A stretch of DNA of 51,603 nucleotides from Rhodospirillaceae bacterium (GCA_002728135.1 PBVE01000028.1:1-51603), one strand, 5' to 3'. Positions 7,682 to 17,545 are shown, numbered from the stretch's first letter. Made by a program: numbers and translations. The notes: generated by a model from the sequence alone, not told the origin.

Positions 7682-8392
7682 CTAATTCATACCAACAAAT
7701 TCTTGAACAATCTCTGGGTTGGCCAATTGCTCAGGTGATAACTCCCCTGTAAAAACACCTCTCCTAATCACATAAACACGATCGGATAGAGCCGAAATAA
7801 ATTCTAAATTTTGTTCTACCAGAACAACAGTTAACCCTCTCTTAACTCTTAGATTTTTTAATATTTCTATAATTTCTTCTACAATAGATGGTTGAATTCC
7901 CTCGGTAGGTTCGTCTAAAAGTAGAAGTTCGGGACTTCCACATAGACAACGAGCAAGGGCAAGTATTTGCTGCTCTCCACCACTTAAAACACCTCCTCGT
8001 CTATTTAAAAGAGATTCTAATCTTGGAAAATCTTCTAAAATCTCTTCAATAATCGTCGTTTCCTTAGAACGCAAATTTTTGTGCATCAAAATCCCTGTTC
8101 TAAGATTCTCCCTTACAGTTAAGTTAGGAAAAATGTCTCGTCCTTGAGCAACATAACCAATTCCAAACCTATTTCTTTTGTGGGGAGGATAACGTGTAAT
8201 GTTTTGGTTTTTTAATTGAATCTCTCCACTAACAGGCTTTAAAAGGCCAATCAGCGCTTTAAGCAGGGTTGTTTTGCCCATTCCATTATGACCAAGGATG
8301 CCAATAAACTCTCCTTCTGTAACATTGAAATCAACGCCATGCAGTATGGGAATACGACCATAAGATACTTTAAGTTGTTTTACCTCTAACAT
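7682..8392 (-). CDS. ABC transporter ATP-binding protein, LivF/UrtE type
   Basis: This is one of the two ATPases that power the importer encoded here. It has 236 residues. It shows Walker A GHNGMGKTT (about 34-42), the signature LSGGEQQILALARCL and Walker B LLLLDEPTEGI. The ending PEIVQEFVGMN is typical of the short LivF/UrtE ATPases, which end soon after the nucleotide domain. ATG 8392 lies six bases after the stop of the partner ATPase, so the two are translated together. Cytosolic face of the inner membrane. Confidence 0.92.
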   Translation of the reverse strand: MLEVKQLKVSYGRIPILHGVDFNVTEGEFIGILGHNGMGKTTLLKALIGLLKPVSGEIQLKNQNITRYPPHKRNRFGIGYVAQGRDIFPNLTVRENLRTGILMHKNLRSKETTIIEEILEDFPRLESLLNRRGGVLSGGEQQILALARCLCGSPELLLLDEPTEGIQPSIVEEIIEILKNLRVKRGLTVVLVEQNLEFISALSDRVYVIRRGVFTGELSPEQLANPEIVQEFVGMN

Positions 8393-8398
8393 AGCAAC

Positions 8399-9124
8399 CT
8401 AATCTTTTTCTTTGCCTAAATAAATGTCACGAACTAAAGGATTAGCCATTACTGCCTCAACTTTGTCCTCTACCAGTATTGAACCTTGATGAAAAACTGT
8501 TACCTTATTAGCTATAGCCTTAATAAATTGCATATCGTGTTCCACCACAATCAAGGAAGCACTTTCGCTAATCTCCTTAATTAATCTAGCCGTTTTCTCA
8601 GTTTCTTCGTGCGTCATGCCTGCGGTAGGCTCGTCCAATAATAAAAGGGTTGGATCGCTGGTCAAAACCATTCCAATCTCTACCCATTGCCTTTCTCCGT
8701 GTGCTAATCTACCAACCATTGAATCACGTATATTACCTAATCCAACACGATCAATAACATCAGCAGTAACTTTATTAGCCGAGCCTCTGCCATGGTATCT
8801 TCTTGCTGCCAACCAAATGTTTTCTCTCACTGGAATACCATCAAAAACACTTGGAACCTGAGTCTTAATTCCAATGCCAAGATGGGCTATTTGATGAGTG
8901 TGTAATCTTGTTATATCACGATCTTTAAAAAAGATTTTTCCAGAACTTGGTTTATGTTGATGGGTAAGACACTTAAAAAAGGTACTTTTTCCTGCACCAT
9001 TAGGACCTATCAAACATCTTAGTTCTCCAGGAATTAAATTAAAGTTAACGTCATTAACTGCAATTACACCACCAAATCTTTTTGTGAGTCCGCGTGTTTC
9101 AAGCAAAAAATTTGTATCAGCCAT
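8399..9124 (-). CDS. ABC transporter ATP-binding protein, LivG/UrtD type
   Basis: This is the second ATPase of the importer. It has Walker A GPNGAGKST, the LAHGERQWVEIGM signature region, where the usual LSGG is replaced by LAHGE as in UrtD-like proteins, and Walker B LLLLDEPTAGM. The ATG at 9124 overlaps the end of the upstream permease gene by eight bases and follows AGCAGGGA. An upstream TTG at 9145 in the same frame would add seven residues but is less likely. The LAHGE motif and the lack of a long LivG insert favour the urea/amide branch of the family. Confidence 0.9.
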   Translation of the reverse strand: MADTNFLLETRGLTKRFGGVIAVNDVNFNLIPGELRCLIGPNGAGKSTFFKCLTHQHKPSSGKIFFKDRDITRLHTHQIAHLGIGIKTQVPSVFDGIPVRENIWLAARRYHGRGSANKVTADVIDRVGLGNIRDSMVGRLAHGERQWVEIGMVLTSDPTLLLLDEPTAGMTHEETEKTARLIKEISESASLIVVEHDMQFIKAIANKVTVFHQGSILVEDKVEAVMANPLVRDIYLGKEKD

Positions 9125-10172
9125 CACGTCCCTGCTTTTCTTCAAGATCGGAACTATCCAAACGGCTTCTTAACCAGCCACGAGACTCAGCAAGCCATAT
9201 GCACATCCTTTTTATAGTTGGAACAAATCCCTCGGGAACAAATAAAACTACAATTATTAAAATAGCACCAAGAATTAGATTTACGTCAATTGTTTGTTGA
9301 GTCCCAAGTTCGAGTGCAAGAATTCCAAGAGCAAAGGCACCTATGATCGGTCCTATTAACGTACTTAATCCCCCAACAACAACCCATATAATTATTTGAG
9401 CACTCATACCAAGATCAAAAACGTGTGGGTCTATAAAGGAATTCCAATTTGTAAACATTACACCGCCGAGAGCAGCTATAGCCCCCGCAATTCCAAATGC
9501 TATCATTTTATAGAGACGAACGTCATAACCTAGCAACTCTGCACGTTCTTCATTTTCTCTAATACCAATTAATGTTCTTCCAAAGTGACTAGAAAGCAAC
9601 CATCTGAGGCCAAAATAGACAATTACTAAAGCTACACCCGCGATATAAAACATATCTTCTGGAAATGCAAATTTAGTAACGTCACCGGGTACGTTTATAG
9701 GTGGGATAGCAGGTATACCATTATAACCGCCAAGGTGTGCATTACCAATTCGATATTCGAACCCTGCTGTATGTCCCAAAAATTTGTGGAAAATCAAAGT
9801 GACAACAAGTGTTATAACTGCCAGATAAACACTGCTTAGGCGACCATAAAACATGAGGTAACCAAGAAGCAATGCAAATACCGTAGGAAGAACAATCGCT
9901 ACAATGAGAGGAACAGTACTACTGCCCATGTTTATGGATAAAATAGCGTATGTATAACCCCCAAGACCAAAGAAAGCTGCCTGTCCAAAACTGAATACAC
10001 CTCCGAATCCCCAAATGAATGCTAGACTTAATGCTAAGATTGCAAATGAAAAATAAAGTGTAATTTGTAATAATATATAAAAAGGTGCAACCTGAGGTAT
10101 AACAACCAATGCCAACACACTTATAATTGCTGCGGCAAGAAGACCTGCAGTATTTAAGGACAACCCCCTCAC
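9117..10172 (-). CDS. ABC transporter permease, LivM/UrtC type
   Basis: This is the second membrane subunit of the importer, 351 residues, with about ten membrane helices and a charged C-terminal tail (SRGWLRSRLDSSDLEEKQGRDG). The family signature is the cytosolic loop GRTLIGIRENEERAELLGYDVRLYKMIAFGIAGAIAALGG, the coupling region of LivM/UrtC permeases. It starts at GTG 10172, and the four-base GTGA overlap with the stop of the preceding permease shows translational coupling. An AGGAGAGG ribosome site sits inside the upstream gene. Confidence 0.9.
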   Translation of the reverse strand: MRGLSLNTAGLLAAAIISVLALVVIPQVAPFYILLQITLYFSFAILALSLAFIWGFGGVFSFGQAAFFGLGGYTYAILSINMGSSTVPLIVAIVLPTVFALLLGYLMFYGRLSSVYLAVITLVVTLIFHKFLGHTAGFEYRIGNAHLGGYNGIPAIPPINVPGDVTKFAFPEDMFYIAGVALVIVYFGLRWLLSSHFGRTLIGIRENEERAELLGYDVRLYKMIAFGIAGAIAALGGVMFTNWNSFIDPHVFDLGMSAQIIIWVVVGGLSTLIGPIIGAFALGILALELGTQQTIDVNLILGAILIIVVLFVPEGFVPTIKRMCIWLAESRGWLRSRLDSSDLEEKQGRDG

Positions 10173-11041
10173 AAACCTCTCCTAAAAAACCTTCCGGTAA
10201 TTCCCTGCGGCAATAATCTGAGGAGGATGATTGCAGCGACAAGAAGTGCAACTTCTCCTACAACTGAAGATGTAAAAAATGTTGTTGTTTGATTTATAGC
10301 ACCGAAAAATACTGAGGCCGCAGCAGTTCCAGTTAAAATTGCTTCACCACCGCCGATTACAGTGATAAATGCTTTCGCAATATATGCAGCACCCATAGTC
10401 GGCAAAACACCACTAATTGGGGCTAAAATTGCCCCTGCGAGGCCAGCTAAAGCTGCACCAATCCCAAAGGTAAGCGTATAAACAGCTGGGGGACTAACAC
10501 CCAGAACAGATGCTTGATCACTATTTTGCATTGTTGCACGAGCTATTAAACCAAACCTAGTGAACTTAAGAACTATATAAGCTACTAAAAGAACAACAGC
10601 GGTGATACCGATAGTAAAAAATTTATATTGGCTATCTGCTAAAGAACCAATTGTAAAACTTCCAAAAGGAGTAGAAATCCCCTCCATTGTATTACCAAAA
10701 ATCATAGTCATAGCACCGACAATAAGAAGACTTAGTCCCCATGTAGCTAGAAGTGTGTCCATCATTCTACCATATAAATGACGGATAATTAATCTCTCTA
10801 TAATCACCCCGACAATACCTACAAATAAGGGGGCAATAATAAACATAGAAATCCAAAGGGGAACACCGGCCTGAGTCGGCACTAACACTGCGTATGCACC
10901 TAGCATCAAAAACTCGCCATGCGCAAGATTTATAACCCGCATCATACCAAAAATGACTGCCAGCCCGATGCTTAGAAGCGCCAAGCTGGCAATCAAATTG
11001 ATGACTTGAATTATGGTTATAGCAGCTAAATCCATAGCCAT
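10169..11041 (-). CDS. ABC transporter permease, LivH/UrtB type
   Basis: This is the first membrane subunit of the importer, 290 residues and about eight membrane helices. It carries the conserved family stretches GMMRVINLAHGEFLMLGAYA near the N-terminus and FGLIARATMQNSDQASVLGV in the cytosolic coupling loop. AFITVIGGGEAILTGTAAAS matches the late helices of the LivH family. Two in-frame ATGs (11041 and 11035) are possible; the first has an AATGGGATT leader. It lies 32 bases downstream of the binding-protein gene. Confidence 0.9.
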   Translation of the reverse strand: MAMDLAAITIIQVINLIASLALLSIGLAVIFGMMRVINLAHGEFLMLGAYAVLVPTQAGVPLWISMFIIAPLFVGIVGVIIERLIIRHLYGRMMDTLLATWGLSLLIVGAMTMIFGNTMEGISTPFGSFTIGSLADSQYKFFTIGITAVVLLVAYIVLKFTRFGLIARATMQNSDQASVLGVSPPAVYTLTFGIGAALAGLAGAILAPISGVLPTMGAAYIAKAFITVIGGGEAILTGTAAASVFFGAINQTTTFFTSSVVGEVALLVAAIILLRLLPQGITGRFFRRGL

Positions 11042-11073
11042 AATCCCATTGTTATTTACTCAATTATTTAGAC

Positions 11074-12306
11074 CTAAATTTCAGGTATATACTGAGTGGC
11101 CTGATTAGGGTTAGCTATCAAGTCACAAACTTCAGCAGTATCCTGCGGGTGAACATCCGCATTTGTTTTCACAATATCAAATTGGCCATCCCGCACTTCA
11201 GCAATTGCAGTTGACATGACATTATGATGAGTTTTTGCATCTATTGATACACGTCCACCTGGTCCATCAACACTGATACCGGACTCAAGAGCTTCTATAA
11301 CCGGCTCTCGATCAAAAGTTCCAGCTTTCTCAACAGCTGCCTTCCACAACCATGGGGCGTTGTATGTACAGACCGCCAATGTTCCAAGTTCTGCATAATC
11401 AGAGCCAAACTTAGCATGCCATCTTGACACAAAGTCATCATTAGCTGCTGATTTCATTGTTTGAAAATAGTGGAAAGAACTAACTATCCCTTCAATTTCT
11501 TCAGCTTTTAGAAAACTTTTTTCCCATGGACCAAAAACTGTTGAAGCCAAAGGAATTTTCCCTAACATACCTGCAGCTGGCCACTGACGATAAAAACCAA
11601 TATGTGCTCCACCGACGAGGCCAGACATAACCATATCTGGATCTGCTTCTTGTATTTTAGTGATTGTTGTTGAAAAGTCCGTGACGTCGAGTGGATAAAA
11701 CTCCGTTGCTACAACTTCGCCACCATTGGCTTCTGTGAATTTCTTAAACCATTGGGAGCAAATATGGCCATAATTATAATCTGCCCACATTGTGTATATT
11801 TTTTTAGCATTAAATGCCTTCATAGAATAATCTAATGCTGGCCCAATCATTTGTGCTGGTGTTTCGCCACCGACAAATACTGTTTTATCACAGACGCCAC
11901 CCTCATAAAAAGTATTATAGAAATAAAGCATTTTATAACGATCAAAAATTGGTCGTGCAGTTTCTCTAGACGCACTGCTAACACCGCCAAATACAACAGA
12001 TGCTCTTTCTTGAGTTGCAAGTCTCTGACTGTATTGCGCATAGTTCTGCATATTAGAAGCTGTATCAAAAGCAATTAACTCTAGTTGTTGGCCTAGCACG
12101 CCACCGCTTGCATTAATTTCGTCAATAGAAAACTTAATGGCATCGTCCATTTCTTTTCCATAGATCCCATGGCTACCTGTTCTGTCATGCATTGCACCAA
12201 CTTTAATAGTATCTGCACGAGCTCCTCGACTTGACAAAATTGTTGGTGCAACTATTGCAGCACCAGCTGCGGCTCCTGCACCCTTTAAAAACTTTCTGCG
12301 CCTCAT
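11074..12306 (-). CDS. Urea/amide/branched-chain-amino-acid type ABC substrate-binding protein
   Basis: This periplasmic receptor of the importer has 410 residues. The N-terminus MRRRKFLKGAG followed by a hydrophobic stretch and GARA is a twin-arginine (Tat) signal, so it is exported folded. The mature part begins IKVGAMHDRTGSHGIYGKEM and contains INASGGVLGQQLEL, VVFGGVSSASRETARP and FYNTFYEGGVCDK. These place it in the AmiC/FmdD/UrtA group (Peripla_BP_5) rather than with classical LivJ. Urea or short amides would be the family default, but it sits next to tricarballylate- and methylcitrate-type enzyme genes, so the true ligand may be an organic acid. GGGAGGAG precedes the ATG. Confidence 0.9.
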   Translation of the reverse strand: MRRRKFLKGAGAAAGAAIVAPTILSSRGARADTIKVGAMHDRTGSHGIYGKEMDDAIKFSIDEINASGGVLGQQLELIAFDTASNMQNYAQYSQRLATQERASVVFGGVSSASRETARPIFDRYKMLYFYNTFYEGGVCDKTVFVGGETPAQMIGPALDYSMKAFNAKKIYTMWADYNYGHICSQWFKKFTEANGGEVVATEFYPLDVTDFSTTITKIQEADPDMVMSGLVGGAHIGFYRQWPAAGMLGKIPLASTVFGPWEKSFLKAEEIEGIVSSFHYFQTMKSAANDDFVSRWHAKFGSDYAELGTLAVCTYNAPWLWKAAVEKAGTFDREPVIEALESGISVDGPGGRVSIDAKTHHNVMSTAIAEVRDGQFDIVKTNADVHPQDTAEVCDLIANPNQATQYIPEI

Positions 12307-12398
12307 TGGCTCCTCCCTTAAGGAATATAAAGATCAGTATTTATTGTGATGTGACAAACTCTATAAATCAATACTACAAATTAAAGTTTTTATGAATT

Positions 12399-13508
12399 TT
12401 AATAAAAAGCATACCCTTTCATTAAACGGCGTTGGGTTCTTATTACTGAGATATAATCTAGGTGTCCATTTTTAAAATTTGGTTCGCAAAAGAATATTCC
12501 CGAAGGATGGCCTATATTCACCATATTTTTATTACTTCTAGATAAGTTAATCAAACGATTAGGTATAGTTCCTGGTATTTTTGCAGCTGTCGCAATGCAC
12601 ATCGCTGCAGTAAGAGGAATTGCCTTATGTGGTTTTCCCATCGAAAGTGCTAAAGAAGTCAGATTTATATCTGTTTTTTTTATATCTGTTCCATCCGGAA
12701 GTGAATATGTTTTGGGACTATCAATAATTATTAACTTTGGAATAGATAGGCTTTTGGGAGACAAACCCATTTTAATTGCACCTATCTTTCTGATATCTTC
12801 TAGTCGATCCATAAAAGCTATTTTTTCTGATAAATTATGTGTATTAACAAACAAATCCAAATTTAGAGAACTAGCTGACACAAATACACATGCTGTAGAT
12901 ACATCGACTAGACTTATTTCAACAGTCCCAATTTCTTCAACCTCAATAAAATCTAGGGCTTTAGTTGATGGTAAAATTTCTTTTGAGACCGAACCAGCAG
13001 GAGACATAAAATCTAATTTAATAGGATAACCTGTTCCTTGAACACCTGCCAATTTATATGTTCCAGAAACAACAGCCCTCCCTTCTTCCACACGAAAATG
13101 AGAAATTATTACTTTACCTGTATTGGTGTTACGAAGTCTTAGTGAGACCTCTCCGTCTGGCACTGATAACAAACCCTCGTCAACAGCAAATGGTCCCACA
13201 GCAGAAGTCAAATTCCCACAGTTTCCAATATAATCGACTATTGGAGAATCTACAGCGACCTGACCGAATGTATAATCAAGATCTATATCTTTTTCATCAG
13301 ATAACGCAACTACAACAATTTTTGATAGAGATGATATCCCCCCACCAAGACCATCAAGCTGCCTAGCGTTATAGTCGGGACTTCCCAAAATTCTCAGAAA
13401 TATCTTATTTCTTTCATTAATATCATCAGGAAGATCCTTCTGATGGAAAAACACTCCTTTGCTAGTACCACCACGGATAAAGGAGGCTTTAATCCGTAGC
13501 TGTGTCAT
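12399..13508 (-). CDS. PrpF-family isomerase (aconitate/oxalomesaconate/methylitaconate type)
   Basis: PrpF-family enzymes shift a C=C bond in branched tri- or dicarboxylates: 2-methylaconitate cis-trans isomerase, 4-oxalomesaconate tautomerase and 3-methylitaconate isomerase. At 369 residues the length is normal. Motifs are FIRGGTSKGVFF (about 10-21), GGGISSLSKIVVV, NCGNLTSAVGPFAVDEGL with the catalytic Cys in the NCGN turn, VQGTGYPIKLDFMSPAGSV and HKAIPLTAAMCIATAAKIPGT. The stop of the upstream TcuA-like gene and this ATG overlap as TAATG, so they are coupled. The substrate within the family cannot be chosen from sequence; the neighbours (flavin dehydrogenase, PrpB-like lyase) suggest a methylated or tricarboxylic acid. 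Confidence 0.88.
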   Translation of the reverse strand: MTQLRIKASFIRGGTSKGVFFHQKDLPDDINERNKIFLRILGSPDYNARQLDGLGGGISSLSKIVVVALSDEKDIDLDYTFGQVAVDSPIVDYIGNCGNLTSAVGPFAVDEGLLSVPDGEVSLRLRNTNTGKVIISHFRVEEGRAVVSGTYKLAGVQGTGYPIKLDFMSPAGSVSKEILPSTKALDFIEVEEIGTVEISLVDVSTACVFVSASSLNLDLFVNTHNLSEKIAFMDRLEDIRKIGAIKMGLSPKSLSIPKLIIIDSPKTYSLPDGTDIKKTDINLTSLALSMGKPHKAIPLTAAMCIATAAKIPGTIPNRLINLSRSNKNMVNIGHPSGIFFCEPNFKNGHLDYISVIRTQRRLMKGYAFY

Positions 13509-14962
13509 TACATCAAGTCCTCTCCAGCAAGTTTGCCAGTTATAGCCCCCCTCATTACCGAGGTTGAACCGGTATATATTCGATGATAAATTCCTGCAAC
13601 TTCACCAGCGGCATACAATCCAGGGATAACTTCACCATCCATATTTAATACCTGAGCCTTTGAGTTAATCTTTAGCCCTCCAAAGGTGAAACAGTTTGCT
13701 GCAATTATAGGCCAAGCTTTAAAAGGGGCTTTAACTATTGGCCTCGCCCAATTAGATTTTCTTGGACTAAGGCTAACAGTTGATAAATGGTCTAATGAAT
13801 AAGGATCAAAAACTCCGTCAAGTTTACAAGATAAATTAAAATCATTAATTGTTTTTTCTAACTCATCATATGGAATTGATATTTTCTTAGATAGTTCGCT
13901 AATTGTTGCTGCTTCATAAGGAGCTACGGTTGTCCTTACAGTTTTTTTCCAATTATCTACATCATCTAGATTTGAGTCAAAAATTGCAAAGGCAATTCCT
14001 TCTGGCTGATTCAGTATCTCACGAGTTATAGGTTCATATACTGCGTCAACCATATCAATACCCTCATCTGTAAAACGAGCACCTAACTTATTTATTAAAA
14101 CACCATAATTAAAATGTAAAACTACTGCCTCAGATTCACCGCATCTTGGATCAACAGGTTGTGCATGAAAGCTACCAAAATCACCTGCTGGAGCTGCACC
14201 AATATTAAGAGCCATACGAATACCCTCACCTCTATTAAAGTAGCCACCTTTTGCGACAGGCCTTATATATTGTGATTTTGGTCCAATATACCTACTTAAC
14301 ATCTCTGGATTACCTTCAAATCCTCCACTGGCTAGAATTACCTTCTTAGCAATAAATTCCTTAGACTCATTTTTCTTGGTTTTTGCTAAAATTCCATTCA
14401 CATCGCCTGATTTATTTAATATTAAATCTTGTGCGGTCATTTCATAATAAAAATTAACTTTCTCTGGGTATTTGTCTGCATACTTCGATAAGGCATCAAT
14501 TAGAGCCAGCCCTCCACCAACAGGGGCCATTCGTGTAGTAGACTGCGAAATAAAATAATTAGGCAAAAAATCAAATTTAATCCCGAAAGACTCGAGCCAT
14601 TTAAGTGCTTTTGGAGCCTCTCGAGCGAAAGTCGAAATTAATTCAGGATCTGTAGAATTTTGAGCCTTAAGTATACCAGGCCAATCTCCGTAAGGCTTTA
14701 ACCAATCCCGTGTCAACTCTGGGTCTATATAACCTCCTGCATTTATTGCAAATTTTTCCTCAAAGTCATCAGAAACCTCGTTATGAGATTTCATCCTCCA
14801 ATAAGACTCAGTGTAACGGGTATTACCCCCACGCTCATCAATTTGCGATCGCTCAAGAATAGCAACTTTAGATCCATTTTGTAATGCAGCAACTCCTGCA
14901 GATAAACCAGCTATTCCACAACCAACTACAACCACGTCAAAAATATTTTTTCCTTGTCCCAC
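13508..14962 (-). CDS. FAD-dependent dehydrogenase, TcuA/fumarate-reductase flavoprotein type
   Basis: This soluble flavoprotein of the succinate dehydrogenase/fumarate reductase flavoprotein family has 484 residues. The FAD site VVVGCGIAGLSAGVAAL is near the N-terminus, and the late motif GLKINSKAQVLNMDGEVIPGLYAAGEVAG is the second FAD segment. ERGGNTRYTESYWRM resembles tricarballylate dehydrogenase TcuA, which oxidises tricarballylate to cis-aconitate. The start is GTG 14962 after a strong AGGAGAG site. It is coupled to the PrpF-family gene and divergent from the molybdenum hydroxylase gene. No TcuB-like electron-transfer partner is next to it, so its electron acceptor is unknown. Confidence 0.87.
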   Translation of the reverse strand: MGQGKNIFDVVVVGCGIAGLSAGVAALQNGSKVAILERSQIDERGGNTRYTESYWRMKSHNEVSDDFEEKFAINAGGYIDPELTRDWLKPYGDWPGILKAQNSTDPELISTFAREAPKALKWLESFGIKFDFLPNYFISQSTTRMAPVGGGLALIDALSKYADKYPEKVNFYYEMTAQDLILNKSGDVNGILAKTKKNESKEFIAKKVILASGGFEGNPEMLSRYIGPKSQYIRPVAKGGYFNRGEGIRMALNIGAAPAGDFGSFHAQPVDPRCGESEAVVLHFNYGVLINKLGARFTDEGIDMVDAVYEPITREILNQPEGIAFAIFDSNLDDVDNWKKTVRTTVAPYEAATISELSKKISIPYDELEKTINDFNLSCKLDGVFDPYSLDHLSTVSLSPRKSNWARPIVKAPFKAWPIIAANCFTFGGLKINSKAQVLNMDGEVIPGLYAAGEVAGIYHRIYTGSTSVMRGAITGKLAGEDLM

Positions 14963-15077
14963 AAAGCTCTCCTAAAAATCTTAACGATATATCTTTGATT
15001 CTTTGATTAACAATAATTTAAGGTATAGAAGTTAATAAAAATATGCCTACATAAGCTTTATGATCAACTGGTAAATT

Positions 15078-17429
15078 ATGCAAGATTGTAAAAATATTAA
15101 TAGACCCGGTAAAAATACTTGGGAACGCAAAGAAGATACAAGACACCTAACTGGAAGAGGTCAATTTGTATCAGATAAACAATTTGACCATGAGGCCTTT
15201 GCATTCTTTGTGAGATCTATACATCCCCATGCTAAAATCAAAACAATTAACACCGACCTTGCCGAATCTTGTCCTGGTGTCATAACTATCTTGACCTCAA
15301 AAGATATAGAGAAATTTAATTTAGGAGGTATACCTGCATTAGTTTCCCCCAAAGGAATTGAAGGAGAATTTGCAAAGACCACTATTCGTCAAATCCTGGC
15401 CAAAGATAAGGTACGTTTTGTTGGCGAAGAAGTAGCAATGGTCATAGCTGAAACATATCAACAAGCTGTCGATGCAGCAGAAAATGTCCATATAGATTAT
15501 GAATTACTCACTAGTATCTCTAATTCAGAAATTGCTACAGATCCCAAGTCACCAAATATTCACTCTATAGCACCAAAAAACTTGTGTTTAAAATGGGCTT
15601 ACGGAGACAAATCTGAAGTGGAAAAAATTTCTGCTAATGCAAAATTCAATGTGAAACTAAAAATTTACAATAACAGGGTTTCCGTATGTTCAATGGAAAC
15701 ACGTTCTGGGGTTGGAATTTATGATTCATCAAAAGGTGAATACACCCTCTATGCCGGAACCCAAGGCGTTCATTTGATAAGAGATGCATTAGCAGAACAT
15801 ATATTTAACATTGACCCAGAAAGAATACGTGTAATAACTCCAGATGTTGGGGGTGCATTTGGGACAAAAATCTGGATATATCCAGAATATGCACTCCTTT
15901 TGCTAGGAGCTAAAATATGCAACCGTCCTGTTAGATGGACCGGAGAACGAACAGAGTCTCTTCAAAGTGATACCCAAGGAAGAGACAGACACTCTGATGC
16001 AATACTTTCTCTAGATATTACTGGTAGAATTTTAGGTCTTAAAGTAAAAAATATAGCCAATATAGGTGCATATTCATCAAATTTTGGCACGGTTGTTCCT
16101 ACTGAAGGGAGCACCAAAGCACTAACAGGTCCATACATAGTCCCGACCGTATATGTAGAAACTGATGTTGTGTATACTAATACTACACCAACAGATGCGT
16201 ATAGAGGTTCAGGAAGACCAGAACATAGTTATTTAATGGAAAGACTGATTGATGTAGCTGCTAAAGAAATAGGAATAGATAGAATAGAAATACGACAACG
16301 TAACCTTATATCAGATGATGATATGCCTTATAAAACATCTCTTGGAGCTATCTATGACTCTGGAAATTTCTATAAAATATTAAATAAAGCATTAGAAAAG
16401 TCCAACTGGGCAAATTTTCAACAAAAAAAACAAACTATTGAAAAATCAAATTTCCGAAGGGGAATTGGCTTAGCAATTTATGTTGAACCGTGCGGGGGGA
16501 GAAGAGATCAGCTAGCTCAAATTCAGTTTAATTCTGATAAATCTGTTAATTTGAAAATTGGGAGTCAATCAACAGGACAAGGACATGAAACATCTTACTC
16601 AAAGATTCTTGCTGACTACTTAGATATTAATCAAGAGCAAATTTCTGTCATACAAGGGGATACGAATTCTACAGGTTATGGAAAAGGAACAAGTGGTTCA
16701 CGTTCAACCTCAATAGGTGGATCAGCTGTAATATTAGCCGCAAAAAAAGCAGTTGATAAAGGTCTTGATAAAGCTGCAGATTATCTTGAAACATCAAAAA
16801 AAGATATTTTTTTTGATAAAGGTTTATATACCGTTCGTGGCACTGATCGTCATGTTAAATTCTCACAAATTCTGTCCAATGAGTCTGTTGCAAAATCAAA
16901 TAATGATGCTTTTAGCTCAGATTTGGATAGTGAAGCTATTTTTGAATACACTCAGGAAACTTATCCTAATGGTTGCCATATAGCAGAAGTTGAAGTGGAC
17001 ATTGAGACGGGAATATTCAAAATACTCAAATATACATGTGTGGACGACTTTGGAAACCTTATAGACGAGACACTTGTTAAAGGACAAGTTCATGGGGCTA
17101 TTGCTCAGGGACTTGGCCAAGCATTTATGGAACATACAATCTATGATGTATCATCTGGCCAGCTAATTAGCGGCTCATTCATGGACTACGCACTACCCAG
17201 AGCAAAAGATTTACCTACCATTGACTGGCACCACGAAGGAAGCGTATGTCAAACAAATCCGCTCGGTGTAAAAGGATGTGGAGAGTCAGGCTGCATGGCT
17301 TCTCCAGCTGCTGTAATTAATGCATTAACTGATGCACTGCAAGAGTTTCAAGTCCGTGATATTCAAATGCCTGCAACTCCATATTCAATTTGGAGACTTA
17401 TACAATCTCACCATAGAAAAACATGTTGA
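15078..17429 (+). CDS. Molybdenum hydroxylase large subunit (xanthine dehydrogenase/CoxL family), lone
   Basis: This is the molybdopterin-binding catalytic subunit of the xanthine oxidase family, which hydroxylates heterocycles or aldehydes with water. At 783 residues it has the usual CoxL-type length. Motifs are DVGGAFGTKI (about 255), AYRGSGRPEHSYLMERLID, GSQSTGQGHETSYSKILAD and, near the C-terminus, GVKGCGESGC, where Glu736 is the catalytic base. AYRGSGRPE instead of the AYRCSFR loop excludes form I CO dehydrogenase. The usual small [2Fe-2S] and FAD subunits are not adjacent, which is unusual. It opens the plus-strand catabolic block. The ribosome site is weak, so the start is moderately sure. 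Confidence 0.9.
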   Translation: MQDCKNINRPGKNTWERKEDTRHLTGRGQFVSDKQFDHEAFAFFVRSIHPHAKIKTINTDLAESCPGVITILTSKDIEKFNLGGIPALVSPKGIEGEFAKTTIRQILAKDKVRFVGEEVAMVIAETYQQAVDAAENVHIDYELLTSISNSEIATDPKSPNIHSIAPKNLCLKWAYGDKSEVEKISANAKFNVKLKIYNNRVSVCSMETRSGVGIYDSSKGEYTLYAGTQGVHLIRDALAEHIFNIDPERIRVITPDVGGAFGTKIWIYPEYALLLLGAKICNRPVRWTGERTESLQSDTQGRDRHSDAILSLDITGRILGLKVKNIANIGAYSSNFGTVVPTEGSTKALTGPYIVPTVYVETDVVYTNTTPTDAYRGSGRPEHSYLMERLIDVAAKEIGIDRIEIRQRNLISDDDMPYKTSLGAIYDSGNFYKILNKALEKSNWANFQQKKQTIEKSNFRRGIGLAIYVEPCGGRRDQLAQIQFNSDKSVNLKIGSQSTGQGHETSYSKILADYLDINQEQISVIQGDTNSTGYGKGTSGSRSTSIGGSAVILAAKKAVDKGLDKAADYLETSKKDIFFDKGLYTVRGTDRHVKFSQILSNESVAKSNNDAFSSDLDSEAIFEYTQETYPNGCHIAEVEVDIETGIFKILKYTCVDDFGNLIDETLVKGQVHGAIAQGLGQAFMEHTIYDVSSGQLISGSFMDYALPRAKDLPTIDWHHEGSVCQTNPLGVKGCGESGCMASPAAVINALTDALQEFQVRDIQMPATPYSIWRLIQSHHRKTC

Positions 17430-17545
17430 ATTAATTTGATACAGATTTAAACCTTGTTTGCTTATATGGTATTGTTTGCATATTAGAACTTTAATTAGAA
17501 GTAAAGATAATTACTGCATAAAAATATGACTACTCAAATACATTA

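Noticed and set aside
12329-12372. AGTATT...AATACT inverted repeat upstream of the binding-protein gene
   Set aside because: The arms are short, far apart and bulged, and no T-run or ligand-binding RNA fold could be recognised.
14992-15007. Tandem TCTTTGAT repeat in the divergent spacer of the catabolic cluster
   Set aside because: Two 8-bp copies may matter as an activator site, but there is no dyad and no nearby regulator gene to support it.
17454-17483. Direct repeat TTGTTTGC(T/A)TAT with an 18-base pitch upstream of the PrpB-like gene
   Set aside because: Only two imperfect copies in AT-rich DNA, with no symmetry and no known regulator; too weak to report as a site.
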